DNA of 64,000 nucleotides from Clostridiales bacterium (GTDB taxonomy: Bacteria; Bacillota; Clostridia; Lachnospirales; Lachnospiraceae), in the NCBI GenBank assembly GCA_018376135.1, contig JAHABX010000001.1:1-64000 (forward strand). Reading direction: 5' to 3'. The notes beneath the pieces were generated by a model, which did no database searches, was not told the DNA's origin, and was given only the letters and a program-made list of their open reading frames with translations. Within the stretch, counting starts at the first letter, position 1, and the number at the start of each line of letters is the position of its first letter. Both the position numbers and the translations under genes were made by a program. This document shows, piece after piece, positions 36,723 through 43,958 of the stretch.

Positions 36723-37655
36723 TTAATCGGTAAACAGCGGGGTTGACAGATATCTGTCACCTGTGTCGGGCAGCAGCGCGACAATCGTTTTCCCCTTATT
36801 TTCAGGTCTCCTGGCAAGTGAAACTGCAGCAAAGACGGCAGCACCGGATGAGATTCCCACAAGGATGCCTTCGCTTTTGCCAATCAGCTTTCCTGTGGCA
36901 AAGGCGTCTTCGTTGGTTACGGTGATAATTTCATCATAAATCTTTGTATTCAGCACAGGGGGAACGAAGCCGGCTCCGATCCCTTGTATTTTATGTGCTC
37001 CCGGTACTCCTGTTGACAGAACTGCCGAGGTTGCAGGTTCTACGGCAACGATTATAACATCGGGATTCTGTGATTTCAAATATTCTCCCACGCCCGTGAC
37101 CGTGCCGCCTGTACCGACGCCGGCAACGAATATATCCACCTTACCATCCGTATCGTTCCATATTTCCGGACCTGTTGTGTTCCGGTGTGCTTCGGGGTTG
37201 GAGGGGTTCTGGAACTGACCGGGAATAAAGCTGTTCGGAATCTCTTTTGACAGTTCCTCTGCTTTTGCGATAGCGCCTTTCATGCCTTTTGTTCCGTCTG
37301 TGAGTACAAGCTCCGCCCCGTAGGCTTTCATAAGCTGCCTGCGTTCCACTGACATTGTTTCGGGCATTACAATAATGATCCGATAGCCTCTTGCGGCTGC
37401 AACCGAGGCAAGACCGATTCCCGTATTTCCGCTGGTCGGCTCAATGATCACCGAGTTGGGACTCAGCAATCCCTTTTTCTCGGCATCGTCAAGCATTGCT
37501 TTTGCGATTCTGTCCTTGACAGAGCCTGCAGGGTTGAAATATTCTAATTTTACAAGAACTGCAGCCTGCAGACCTTCTGATTTTTCGATATTGCTCAGTT
37601 CCAAAAGCGGAGTATGACCAATCAGCTCGTCCGCTGATCTGTATATTTTCGACAT
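36723..37655 (-). CDS. cysK: Cysteine synthase (O-acetylserine sulfhydrylase)
   Basis: 310 residues. Forms cysteine from O-acetylserine and sulfide. The PLP lysine is in PAGSVKDRIA; the phosphate/substrate loop is EPTSGNTGIGLAS; GTGGTVTGVG binds the cofactor phosphate. It starts 3 bases after the stop of the O-acetylhomoserine sulfhydrylase gene, so both are one transcript probably controlled from the promoter near 39.1 kb. In Bacillus the CysK-substrate complex also modulates the Rrf2 regulator CymR; a comparable link with the Rrf2 gene here is possible but unproven. Confidence 0.95.
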   Translation of the reverse strand: MSKIYRSADELIGHTPLLELSNIEKSEGLQAAVLVKLEYFNPAGSVKDRIAKAMLDDAEKKGLLSPNSVIIEPTSGNTGIGLASVAAARGYRIIIVMPETMSVERRQLMKAYGAELVLTDGTKGMKGAIAKAEELSKEIPNSFIPGQFQNPSNPEAHRNTTGPEIWNDTDGKVDIFVAGVGTGGTVTGVGEYLKSQNPDVIIVAVEPATSAVLSTGVPGAHKIQGIGAGFVPPVLNTKIYDEIITVTNEDAFATGKLIGKSEGILVGISSGAAVFAAVSLARRPENKGKTIVALLPDTGDRYLSTPLFTD

Positions 37656-37658
37656 TGC

Positions 37659-38954
37659 TTATTCCTCCTCATTTCTTACGGCTTCAAAGCCCTTTTCAAG
37701 ATCGGCGATGATGTCATCAATGTGTTCTGTTCCGATAGAAAGTCTTATGGTGTTCGGCTTAATATCCTGCTCCTTGAGTTCTTCCTGTGAAAGCTGAGAA
37801 TGAGTAGTGGTGGCAGGATGAATGACAAGGCTCTTTACATCCGCAACGTTGGCAAGAAGTGAGAATATCTCCAGGCTGTCAATAAATTTGTAAGCCTCCT
37901 TCTGACCGCCTTTGATGTCAAATGTGAAGATCGAAGCGCCTCCTCTGGAAAAATACTTCTCATACAGTGCGTGGTCCGGATGATCGGCAAGACCTGGATG
38001 GTTGACCTTTTCGACCTGCGGATGCTTTGCCAGAAAGTCAACTACCTTCTTCGCGTTTTCTGCATGTCTGTCAAGACGAAGGGACAGTGTTTCAACACCC
38101 TGTAAAAGTAAAAATGCATGAAACGGTGAAATCGCCGCACCGGTATCACGAAGAAGAATGGCTCTGATGTAAGTAACAAAAGCGGCTTTGCCGGCAGCAT
38201 CTGTAAAGCTGACACCGTGGTAAGAGGGATTCGGTTCGGAGATACGCGGATATTTTCCGCTTGCCTTCCAATCGAAATTGCCTGAATCCACAATAATACC
38301 GCCGAGTGTTGTGCCGTGTCCGCCGATGAATTTTGTGGCGGAATGAATCACGATATCCGCACCGTGCTCGATCGGGTGGATCCAGTATGGCGTACCAAAG
38401 GTGTTGTCAATAACAAGCGGCAGACCGTGAGCATGAGCAATCTTTGCTATTGCATCAATATCGGGAATATCACTGTTGGGATTTCCCAGGGTTTCAAGAT
38501 AAACTGCTTTGGTATTGGGCTGAATAGCCGCTGTCAGCTCGGACAGATCATGCGCATCCACAAAGGTTGTGGTAATGCCGTACTGGGGCAGGGTGTGCGC
38601 AAGCAGATTATAACTGCCGCCGTAAATGGTTTTCTGTGCGACGATATGATCGCCTGCCTGTGCCAGTGCCTCTATTGTATATGTAATAGCTGCCGCACCG
38701 GAAGCAAGAGCAAGAGCAGCGACGCCTCCTTCAAGAGCAGCGATTCTCTTTTCAAAAACATCCTGTGTTGAATTAGTCAGCCTGCCGTAAATATTTCCGG
38801 AGTCAGTTAATCCGAATCGTGCGGCTGCATGTTCGGAGTTGTGAAATACATAGCTTGTGGTCTGGTAAATGGGTACGGCACGGGCATCGGTTGCAATATC
38901 TGCCTGTTCCTGTCCTACGTGCAATTGTAAGGTTTCAAATTTATATTTACTCAT
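37659..38954 (-). CDS. metY: O-acetylhomoserine sulfhydrylase
   Basis: 431 residues. Cys/Met metabolism PLP enzyme that makes homocysteine (or methionine, with methanethiol) from O-acetylhomoserine. The PLP lysine lies in IHSATKFIGGHGTTLGG; VPIYQTTSYVF at the start and the long Met-type spacing (431 residues, not about 380) distinguish it from MetB/MetC. The start is ATG 38954 with AGAAAGGAAA 10 bases upstream; an in-frame ATG at 38990 has no such site. A leader ORF precedes it. Confidence 0.93.
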   Translation of the reverse strand: MSKYKFETLQLHVGQEQADIATDARAVPIYQTTSYVFHNSEHAAARFGLTDSGNIYGRLTNSTQDVFEKRIAALEGGVAALALASGAAAITYTIEALAQAGDHIVAQKTIYGGSYNLLAHTLPQYGITTTFVDAHDLSELTAAIQPNTKAVYLETLGNPNSDIPDIDAIAKIAHAHGLPLVIDNTFGTPYWIHPIEHGADIVIHSATKFIGGHGTTLGGIIVDSGNFDWKASGKYPRISEPNPSYHGVSFTDAAGKAAFVTYIRAILLRDTGAAISPFHAFLLLQGVETLSLRLDRHAENAKKVVDFLAKHPQVEKVNHPGLADHPDHALYEKYFSRGGASIFTFDIKGGQKEAYKFIDSLEIFSLLANVADVKSLVIHPATTTHSQLSQEELKEQDIKPNTIRLSIGTEHIDDIIADLEKGFEAVRNEEE

Positions 38955-38993
38955 CTTTGTAATTTCCTTTCTGATTGGTTGATATGTCATGTG

Positions 38994-39068
38994 TTACGAT
39001 TCCCGGCATCGACACATTCGACCAAAGCGGAAATTTGCACGAACAAGTTTTTTAAACAAATTGCTCAT
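38994..39068 (-). CDS. Candidate cysteine leader peptide (24 codons)
   Basis: Between the promoter and the sulfhydrylase gene lies a short ORF with its own ribosome-binding site (AGGTAGGA, about 7 bases before the ATG). It encodes a basic 24-residue peptide starting MSNLFKKLV and ending RMCRCRES, with two Cys codons (TGT, TGC) four and six residues before the end. It ends 39 bases before the metY start. Two Cys codons near the end of a leader ORF ahead of cysteine-synthesis genes fit control by ribosome pausing at low Cys-tRNA. No terminator hairpin with a T tract is seen after it, so control of translation or reinitiation is more likely than classical attenuation. Confidence 0.6.
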   Translation of the reverse strand: MSNLFKKLVRANFRFGRMCRCRES

Positions 39069-39088
39069 TTGTTTTCCTACCTTTCTTG

Positions 39089-39120
39089 TGAGTTGAACGT
39101 ATTGTAATATATTCAACTCA
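39089..39120 (-). promoter_or_regulatory. Inverted-repeat operator in the metY-cysK promoter
   Basis: TGAGTTGAA, 14 bases, TTCAACTCA: a perfect 9-base inverted repeat that covers the -10 and most of the spacer of the metY promoter. Its GTTGAA/TTCAAC core recurs in the rrf2 promoter. It is probably the binding site of the Rrf2 protein encoded next door. Confidence 0.65.
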
Positions 39121-39129
39121 TAAAGTCAA
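39101..39129 (-). promoter_or_regulatory. Promoter of metY-cysK
   Basis: On the minus strand TTGACT (plus positions 39124-39129), 17-base spacer, TACAAT (39101-39106). Transcription would start near 39094, giving a leader of about 140 bases that contains the Cys leader ORF. Confidence 0.75.
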
Positions 39130-39140
39130 TAGGTTGAAAG

Positions 39141-39176
39141 AAAAAAATAAATCCTGCTCTCAAAAGAGCAGGATTT
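39141..39176 (-). terminator. Terminator after the Rrf2 regulator gene
   Basis: AAATCCTGCTCT and AGAGCAGGATTT form a perfect 12-base stem with a 4-base loop; on the minus strand it is followed by ATTTTTTT. It isolates rrf2 from metY, so metY depends on its own promoter. Confidence 0.9.
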
Positions 39177-39182
39177 CAGAAG

Positions 39183-39611
39183 TTATATGTGATAATCCCC
39201 TTTTCGGGAAGGATCGATCAGGTCAGCTATGGAATAGTGATCAAGATAATTTGTGATGACTGCGTTCAGTCCCTCCCACATGGGGAGTGTGCGGCAGGAT
39301 ACCGCCTTTTTGCATGTATTCGGCTGCGTGTCGAGACAGGTTACAGGCGCCAGAGTCCCTTCCGTCAGCCTGAGAATCTCCCCGACGGAATATTCTTCCG
39401 GCAGGCGGTTTAAGCGATAACCGCCGCCCTTTCCTTTTAATCCGTCTATGATACCGGATTTGGAAAGGACAGGAATGATATTTTCCAGGTATTTTACAGA
39501 GATTCCCTGCTTGTCTGCAATGACCTTGAGGGGGACATATTCATCACTTTTGTGTTCGGCAAGCTCGATCATCACTCTTAAAGCATATCTGCCTTTGGTC
39601 GAAATAAGCAT
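39183..39611 (-). CDS. Rrf2-family transcriptional regulator (CymR/IscR-like)
   Basis: 142 residues. N-terminal winged helix (STKGRYALRVMIELA, SVKYLENIIPVL, GKGGGYRL) as in IscR and CymR. Three cysteines, Cys92-x7-Cys100-x5-Cys106, lie where IscR ligates its [2Fe-2S] cluster (there C-x5-C-x5-C), so a cluster is possible though spacing differs. It is adjacent to the metY-cysK operon, and both promoters share inverted repeats with a GTTGA core, which points to regulation of cysteine synthesis and of itself. Start ATG has GAGGTG upstream. Confidence 0.9.
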   Translation of the reverse strand: MLISTKGRYALRVMIELAEHKSDEYVPLKVIADKQGISVKYLENIIPVLSKSGIIDGLKGKGGGYRLNRLPEEYSVGEILRLTEGTLAPVTCLDTQPNTCKKAVSCRTLPMWEGLNAVITNYLDHYSIADLIDPSRKGDYHI

Positions 39612-39631
39612 AATTACACCTCACAGTTCTT

Positions 39632-39656
39632 TCAACCTATTATATTACAGGGTTGA
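39632..39656 (-). promoter_or_regulatory. Inverted-repeat operator in the rrf2 promoter
   Basis: TCAACC, 13 bases, GGTTGA, overlapping the -10 of the rrf2 promoter. The flank AATAGGTTGAAAGAA occurs here on the minus strand and again at about 39128-39142 on the plus strand by the metY promoter. This supports one regulator binding both. Confidence 0.55.
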
Positions 39657-39668
39657 TCAGCTGGTCAA
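39639..39668 (-). promoter_or_regulatory. Promoter of the Rrf2 regulator gene
   Basis: On the minus strand TTGACC (plus 39663-39668), 18-base spacer, TATAAT (39639-39644), about 28 bases ahead of the start codon. Confidence 0.7.
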
Positions 39669-39860
39669 GCGGGGAATGGGGCGATTGATGGAAAAAATAT
39701 ATTTGTCCTTGTAACAAAAGTACAGCAGTTGGAAAACTTTATCTATCTGGTTGGAAGTTTTATAGGAAGCTGTATTTTAGGCATACTAATCGGATTGCTG
39801 CTCTGTACCCAAATATCAAAAATTCCCGGACAGGAGCAGCTAAAAGCTATGTCCGGGTAA
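39657..39860 (+). other. Intergenic stretch with an open frame but no start (possible membrane-protein remnant)
   Basis: A 67-codon open frame encodes a hydrophobic run (NFIYLVGSF, GILIGLLLC) and ends in KAMSG at a TAA. No ATG or GTG with a ribosome-binding site opens it, and its end overlaps the terminator of the pseudouridine synthase. It could be the tail of a lost gene or chance. Nothing else is seen between the rrf2 promoter and 39846. Confidence 0.25.
39812..39857 (-). terminator. Terminator overlapping the end of the pseudouridine synthase gene
   Basis: CCCGGACA and TGTCCGGG form a perfect 8-base stem whose loop contains an AGCT/AGCT stem; on the minus strand a T run follows. The stop codon of the gene (39847-39849) lies inside the hairpin. 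Confidence 0.75.
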
Positions 39861-40470
39861 AATTCATTTCTATATATTCTCCGGGCTTCAGCTCCGGATT
39901 CAATACAATATCTCCAATGGAGATTCTTTTCAGGAAGATCACACAGCAGCCGACGGTTTTCAGCATTCGCCGTATCTGACGCTTTTTCCCTTCCGTAATG
40001 GTAATTGTACCATGGACAACCGGATGCTCCGGCAGATTGTGCCGGAGCTTTTTCTGCATGTCCGGATGGAGCGCGGGACAGATTCGGGAAAGCGTACTTT
40101 TTCCTGTGACGGTGACCTGTGCTCCGGTAGTCGGATGGTCGGCACCGGTCAGAAGCACTCCCTGAGAGAGCTTTTGCAGCTTTTGTTCATCCAGTGTCCC
40201 CAACGCCATGAATTCATAGGTCTTGGGGACATGAAAGGAGGGGTGGATCATCCTCTGATTCCATACACCGTCGTCGGTGATGATCAAAAGCCCTTCCGTC
40301 TCACGGTCCAGACGTCCTACGGGAGAGAGCTTTTCGTTGTCCAGATGCCTGAAGTAATCCATGACAACGGGAAAGCGGTCGTCCCTGTGTGCCGTGACGC
40401 AGCCGAAGGGCTTATAGAACATATAGTAATGATGTCTGGAATGGGTTTTCATCTTATGAGAATCGTTCAT
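39847..40470 (-). CDS. RsuA/RluB-family pseudouridine synthase lacking an S4 domain
   Basis: 207 residues. Catalytic Asp in GRLDRETEGLL; EGKKRQIRRML is the second family signature. The N-terminal S4 domain usual in RsuA is missing: the protein begins directly with YMFYKPFGCVTA after a short His-rich lead. Such short forms modify 16S or 23S rRNA; the target site cannot be told. It overlaps the upstream zinc-ribbon gene by 17 bases and shares its transcript. Confidence 0.88.
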   Translation of the reverse strand: MNDSHKMKTHSRHHYYMFYKPFGCVTAHRDDRFPVVMDYFRHLDNEKLSPVGRLDRETEGLLIITDDGVWNQRMIHPSFHVPKTYEFMALGTLDEQKLQKLSQGVLLTGADHPTTGAQVTVTGKSTLSRICPALHPDMQKKLRHNLPEHPVVHGTITITEGKKRQIRRMLKTVGCCVIFLKRISIGDIVLNPELKPGEYIEMNFTRT

Positions 40471-41083
40471 TGTAGAATCTTTCTGTCAGTTCCTCCGCAT
40501 AGGCATCATCAATTTCCGGGAAGGTCAGCATCAGCCGTTCCCGGATCAGTTCTGTGATCATAAAATATTTCATCTCGTCTGAAGTATTCTCATCCAGGTC
40601 TACCGTCAGCTCCTCCATGGTCAGATTTTCTTCTGCCCAGGCATTGATCCGGGTCTCACGGTCATCCTCTCTGGAAATATCGCCGGAAAGCTTTGCCGCG
40701 CTTTTGAAGGAGAGTGCGGATATGATCAGGAAGGCGATAAACATGGCTTCCATGATGAGTAAAGCAAACTGGTTCAATGGAAGAGATATAATATCCAGAA
40801 GAGCCAGCGTAATGATAAGAAATCCGGCACAGCCCACCAGCAGGAAGGTCCATGCGGAGGACTTTATCTCAGAGTATTTGTTTTTGGCAGAAGTATAGGT
40901 ACTCATATGTGCAGTCGCTGCTTTTCTTGCAGCCAGATCCCGGAGCTCTTCCTCCGTTGGAATATAATGCTCCGGTTCTTCCGGGGCCTCCTCTATCAGT
41001 TCATCGACCAGATCCACATCACAATCCGGACAGTGCGTCTTTCCCTCTACGTATTCATTTTTGCATACAGGACACCATGGCAT
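40454..41083 (-). CDS. Zinc-ribbon protein with two membrane segments
   Basis: 209 residues. N-terminal ribbon WCPVCKNEY...HCPDCDVDL, acidic linker, two adjacent membrane segments (about residues 75-125, FLLVGCAGFLIITLALL and LLIMEAMFIAFLIISAL), and an acidic C-terminal tail (about 135-209). No named family recognised; Lachnospiraceae carry many such proteins. It is first in a two-gene minus-strand transcript with the pseudouridine synthase. Confidence 0.75.
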   Translation of the reverse strand: MPWCPVCKNEYVEGKTHCPDCDVDLVDELIEEAPEEPEHYIPTEEELRDLAARKAATAHMSTYTSAKNKYSEIKSSAWTFLLVGCAGFLIITLALLDIISLPLNQFALLIMEAMFIAFLIISALSFKSAAKLSGDISREDDRETRINAWAEENLTMEELTVDLDENTSDEMKYFMITELIRERLMLTFPEIDDAYAEELTERFYNERFS

Positions 41084-41112
41084 AGGTGATTCCTCCTTTT
41101 GTCTTTGTTTTG

Positions 41113-41130
41113 GCAGCTTTGCAAAGCTGC
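41113..41130. repeat. 18-base perfect palindrome
   Basis: GCAGCTTTGCAAAGCTGC is its own reverse complement. It lies in the 5' leader of the minus-strand zinc-ribbon gene, between its -10 and ribosome-binding site, and 90 bases ahead of rlmH. It could be an operator or an mRNA hairpin; no T tract follows. Confidence 0.6.
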
Positions 41131-41141
41131 TGTAAGTTCTC

Positions 41142-41170
41142 TTTATTATAACTGGAATTCATGTTATAAT
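41142..41170 (+). promoter_or_regulatory. Promoter of rlmH
   Basis: TTTATT at 41142-41147, 17-base spacer, TGTTATAAT (extended -10, TATAAT at 41165-41170), 50 bases ahead of the rlmH start. Confidence 0.7.
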
Positions 41171-41173
41171 CAA
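41145..41173 (-). promoter_or_regulatory. Promoter of the zinc-ribbon gene, superimposed on the rlmH promoter
   Basis: On the minus strand TTGATT (plus 41168-41173), 17-base spacer, TATAAT (41145-41150). Each promoter's -35 falls on the other's -10, so polymerase could occupy only one at a time. Confidence 0.65.
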
Positions 41174-41219
41174 TAAAACGTGTGCGGAATTAAAAAATAA
41201 TATACAACAGGTGTGAAGA

Positions 41220-41699
41220 ATGAAAATTACAGTTATCGGAGTGGGAAAAATAAAAGAAAAGTATTTTACCGGAGCCATAGAGGAGTATGCCAAGCGGCTG
41301 GGACGTTATTGTAGACTGGAAATGATCGAGGTTGCGGATGAGAAAACGCCGGATGGAGCAGGAGAGGCACTGGAGCTTCAGATCAGGGAGAAGGAAGGTG
41401 AGCGTATTCTTCAAAAGCTGCCGGAAAATGCCTGGGTTGTCGCTCTTGCTATTGATGGGAAGATGCTGGATTCAGAAGAGCTGGCGGAACAGATGGAGCG
41501 ATGGAACGTGGGCGGAATCAGCCATGTAGTGTTCGTGATCGGAGGTTCCCTGGGACTGGCGCCAACGGTATTAAAAAGGGCAGATTATAAGCTCAGCTTT
41601 TCAAAAATGACATTTCCGCATCAGCTTATGCGGGTCATTCTGCTGGAACAGATATACAGAAGCTTTCGGATACGGAATCATGAACCGTACCATAAGTAA
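41220..41699 (+). CDS. rlmH: 23S rRNA (pseudouridine1915-N3)-methyltransferase RlmH
   Basis: 159 residues, a SPOUT methyltransferase that methylates pseudouridine 1915 in helix 69. The SAM-binding knot is in FVIGGSLGLAPTVLKRA; the C-terminal FPHQLMRVILLEQIYRSFRI and NHEPYHK are family hallmarks. It has its own promoter. The genes after it change character (AT-rich), so it marks the edge of the core. Confidence 0.96.
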   Translation: MKITVIGVGKIKEKYFTGAIEEYAKRLGRYCRLEMIEVADEKTPDGAGEALELQIREKEGERILQKLPENAWVVALAIDGKMLDSEELAEQMERWNVGGISHVVFVIGGSLGLAPTVLKRADYKLSFSKMTFPHQLMRVILLEQIYRSFRIRNHEPYHK

Positions 41700-41723
41700 A
41701 ACAGCTATGGAAAGGGAAAAAAT

Positions 41724-42176
41724 ATGATGTTATTTTATGGAAGCAGTGTTACAGTTGAAAAACCTGAAATTTTAACAAATGGACATTATAAAGATTTTGG
41801 TTATGGATTTTATTGTACGATATTTGAAAAACAGGCAAGAAGGTGGGCTTTGTCAAAGAAAAGAAATCACGTTGTTAATCAATATGAATACACAGAAAAT
41901 TCCGAATTAAAAATGAAAGTATTTAAAGAAATGACCGATGAATGGTTAGAGTTTGTGGTAGATTGCCGCAGAGGAATTAAGCATGATTATGATATTGTAG
42001 AAGGAGCAATGGCTGATGACACAATTTGGGATTATATAGAAGATTATATGAGTGAAAAAATATCAAAAGCAGCCTTTTGGGAATTAGTTAAGTTCAAATA
42101 TCCGACACACCAGATTGTATTTTGCACGGAAAATGCCTTGAAAACTTTAAAATTTGAAGGGAGCCATTCACTATGA
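41724..42176 (+). CDS. DUF3990 protein, probable ADP-ribosyltransferase-fold toxin
   Basis: 150 residues. LFYGSSVTVEKPEI at the start, then the DFGYGFYCTIFEKQARRWA block and the closing PTHQIVFCTENALKTL are typical of DUF3990, a family placed (from memory) in the ADP-ribosyltransferase superfamily. GxxxxT and a late Glu could form an NAD site. The gene is visibly more AT-rich than rlmH and overlaps the next gene by 4 bases (ATGA), as toxin-antitoxin partners often do. Whether it is a toxin has not been shown here; AAAGGG lies 7 bases before the ATG. Confidence 0.75.
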   Translation: MMLFYGSSVTVEKPEILTNGHYKDFGYGFYCTIFEKQARRWALSKKRNHVVNQYEYTENSELKMKVFKEMTDEWLEFVVDCRRGIKHDYDIVEGAMADDTIWDYIEDYMSEKISKAAFWELVKFKYPTHQIVFCTENALKTLKFEGSHSL

Positions 42177-42643
42177 CAAACATATTTTTTGAAGATGAAG
42201 AAATAACGGATAATGACTTAGATTTCATTTGCTATATGATTGAACGTGTTGCACGAAAATTATGTCAGAGAAATAAATATGTCGTAAATCATATTTCACA
42301 AGATGAATGGAAACGGCTCATCAGTTTTGCCAATATATTGCATTGTGAAAATCCACTTAAAGTAGAAGATGAATGGATCGCTGATTATCACTTGGAAAAA
42401 GGAAATTTTGATATTGCGGATGTAGATTCTGAATTAGTGAATGAAATTCCATACCCTACTCAGATGGGAAAAGTTTATATGCGATTAATTTTAGCAACGT
42501 TACAGCCAGAAGAGGATTATGTAGATGGATTGATCAGAGTGTATAATGACGAAATCTGCGAAACGATTGATAACTATAATTGCAGTGCATACTATGAGCC
42601 GTCCTATGTAATTACAAGAGCATATAATGAAGGTGGATTTTAG
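42173..42643 (+). CDS. Hypothetical partner of the DUF3990 protein (candidate antitoxin)
   Basis: 156 residues, acidic, soluble, with no recognised named domain. The N-terminal DFICYMIERVARKLCQRN loosely recalls DUF3791, a small family often found beside DUF3990 genes. It shares the AT-rich composition of the upstream gene and is translationally coupled to it. If the first gene is a toxin this is the natural antidote candidate; alternatively both act together on an unknown substrate. Confidence 0.6.
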   Translation: MTNIFFEDEEITDNDLDFICYMIERVARKLCQRNKYVVNHISQDEWKRLISFANILHCENPLKVEDEWIADYHLEKGNFDIADVDSELVNEIPYPTQMGKVYMRLILATLQPEEDYVDGLIRVYNDEICETIDNYNCSAYYEPSYVITRAYNEGGF

Positions 42644-42683
42644 AATCGAATCATAGAATGAAACTTTTCAATAAGGAGTTATG

Positions 42684-43958
42684 ATGAGAAGAATTATATT
42701 TATAACCACAGCCGCCTTTATCATGTGTACATGCCTGACTGCCTGTGGCAATAAAAAGGAATCTGCGGCATATTTGGAACCCGGGAATACAGAGGCTGTT
42801 GTTATGGAAGAAGCACAGGAGGCAGATTCTGAGACTTCTTCCGGACAATCAGACGAAAATCTGATGTCACGCCTGATTGCAGAGCAGACCTTTAAGGTAA
42901 ATCTGGAGGGATGGGGAGATGTGGTCTTTGCATCCTTTGCACCAAAAGGATCCATGGATGTGGAGTTCAAGCTGATGAGGGATCAGGAGACTGTGTATGA
43001 GTTTCCCGGTGTGTATGCAGGGAATTCATTGTATGGAGAACAGTTCCTTCAGGTGGCAGCAGTGGCATTCAAAGATTACAATGACGATAAGAAGACAGAC
43101 GTGATCGTAATTAATGAATATGAGCAGACAGAAGATGGATTCCGATGGTATGCTCCAAGGGTATATATCCAGCAGAGCGACGGAAATGCATATGTGCTGG
43201 ATGAGCTTCTGGCAGAATATCTGCTCAAAAATCATTATACGGACAGCATTGCTTCTGTTATGGCGGCAAAAGAGAGCTATAAGGACTATGCGGACTCTCT
43301 GGATGGTTCTCACAGCCTGGACTCGCAGCTGGCAGTCATTGCTGAAAATATGGAGGTCTGGAATGCAGAGCCGGAATATGCCGATGATGCTTATCAGTAT
43401 GCCATTACCAATCTGGATCTGGATGACAAGTGGGAAATCATGGTCTCCCATATGGGTGGAACCGGAAGCTATACATATACGCACCTGTATGAGGTAAATG
43501 AAAGCTTTGACGGGCTGATGGAGTGGCAGAGTTCCTATAAAGAAGGAGATTCTCAGCTGGATCTGATGGTGGATACTGCAACGGTGTATCATCCGACTGC
43601 TGAGGACATCTATTATTATGTTTTCACAGATTTTCTGAAGGAGTCGCCGGTTCGGTATGTGCAGAGGATCGGAGCACTGGTCATTGAAGAAAATATGGTA
43701 TCAGAGCAGCCTTTGGCATACCGCCTGGAGGAATATGATGAGCAGGGTACGGGAACGATTACCTGTACAGATGAAGATGGGAGAGAAATTACGGAAGAGG
43801 AGTACCTGCAGACAGATGAAAGGATATATGACGGAATGAACCAGTATACGGTTACCTTTGGCTGGCAGGATATCTCCGAATTGAAGAATCTGGATACGGA
43901 ACAGCTGAAGTTATTGCTGGAACAGTCCTATGACGAGTTTGAAGTGGATGTAAAATAA
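42684..43958 (+). CDS. Large secreted lipoprotein of unknown function
   Basis: 424 residues. N-terminal lipoprotein signal with lipobox CLTAC, then a Glu/Ser-rich spacer and a globular acidic domain rich in Tyr, Asp and Glu, including FKDYNDDKKTDVIVINEY near residue 130, an FG-GAP/calcium-loop-like element. Two ATGs in tandem; 42684 lies 5 bases after AAGGAG and is preferred over 42681. No function recognised; cleavage would depend on lspA. Confidence 0.75.
   Translation: MRRIIFITTAAFIMCTCLTACGNKKESAAYLEPGNTEAVVMEEAQEADSETSSGQSDENLMSRLIAEQTFKVNLEGWGDVVFASFAPKGSMDVEFKLMRDQETVYEFPGVYAGNSLYGEQFLQVAAVAFKDYNDDKKTDVIVINEYEQTEDGFRWYAPRVYIQQSDGNAYVLDELLAEYLLKNHYTDSIASVMAAKESYKDYADSLDGSHSLDSQLAVIAENMEVWNAEPEYADDAYQYAITNLDLDDKWEIMVSHMGGTGSYTYTHLYEVNESFDGLMEWQSSYKEGDSQLDLMVDTATVYHPTAEDIYYYVFTDFLKESPVRYVQRIGALVIEENMVSEQPLAYRLEEYDEQGTGTITCTDEDGREITEEEYLQTDERIYDGMNQYTVTFGWQDISELKNLDTEQLKLLLEQSYDEFEVDVK

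Noticed and set aside
38954..39100. T-box or SAM riboswitch in the metY leader
   Set aside because: The leader is only about 140 bases, has no T-box sequence, no SAM-aptamer helices that I can trace and no terminator/antiterminator pair.
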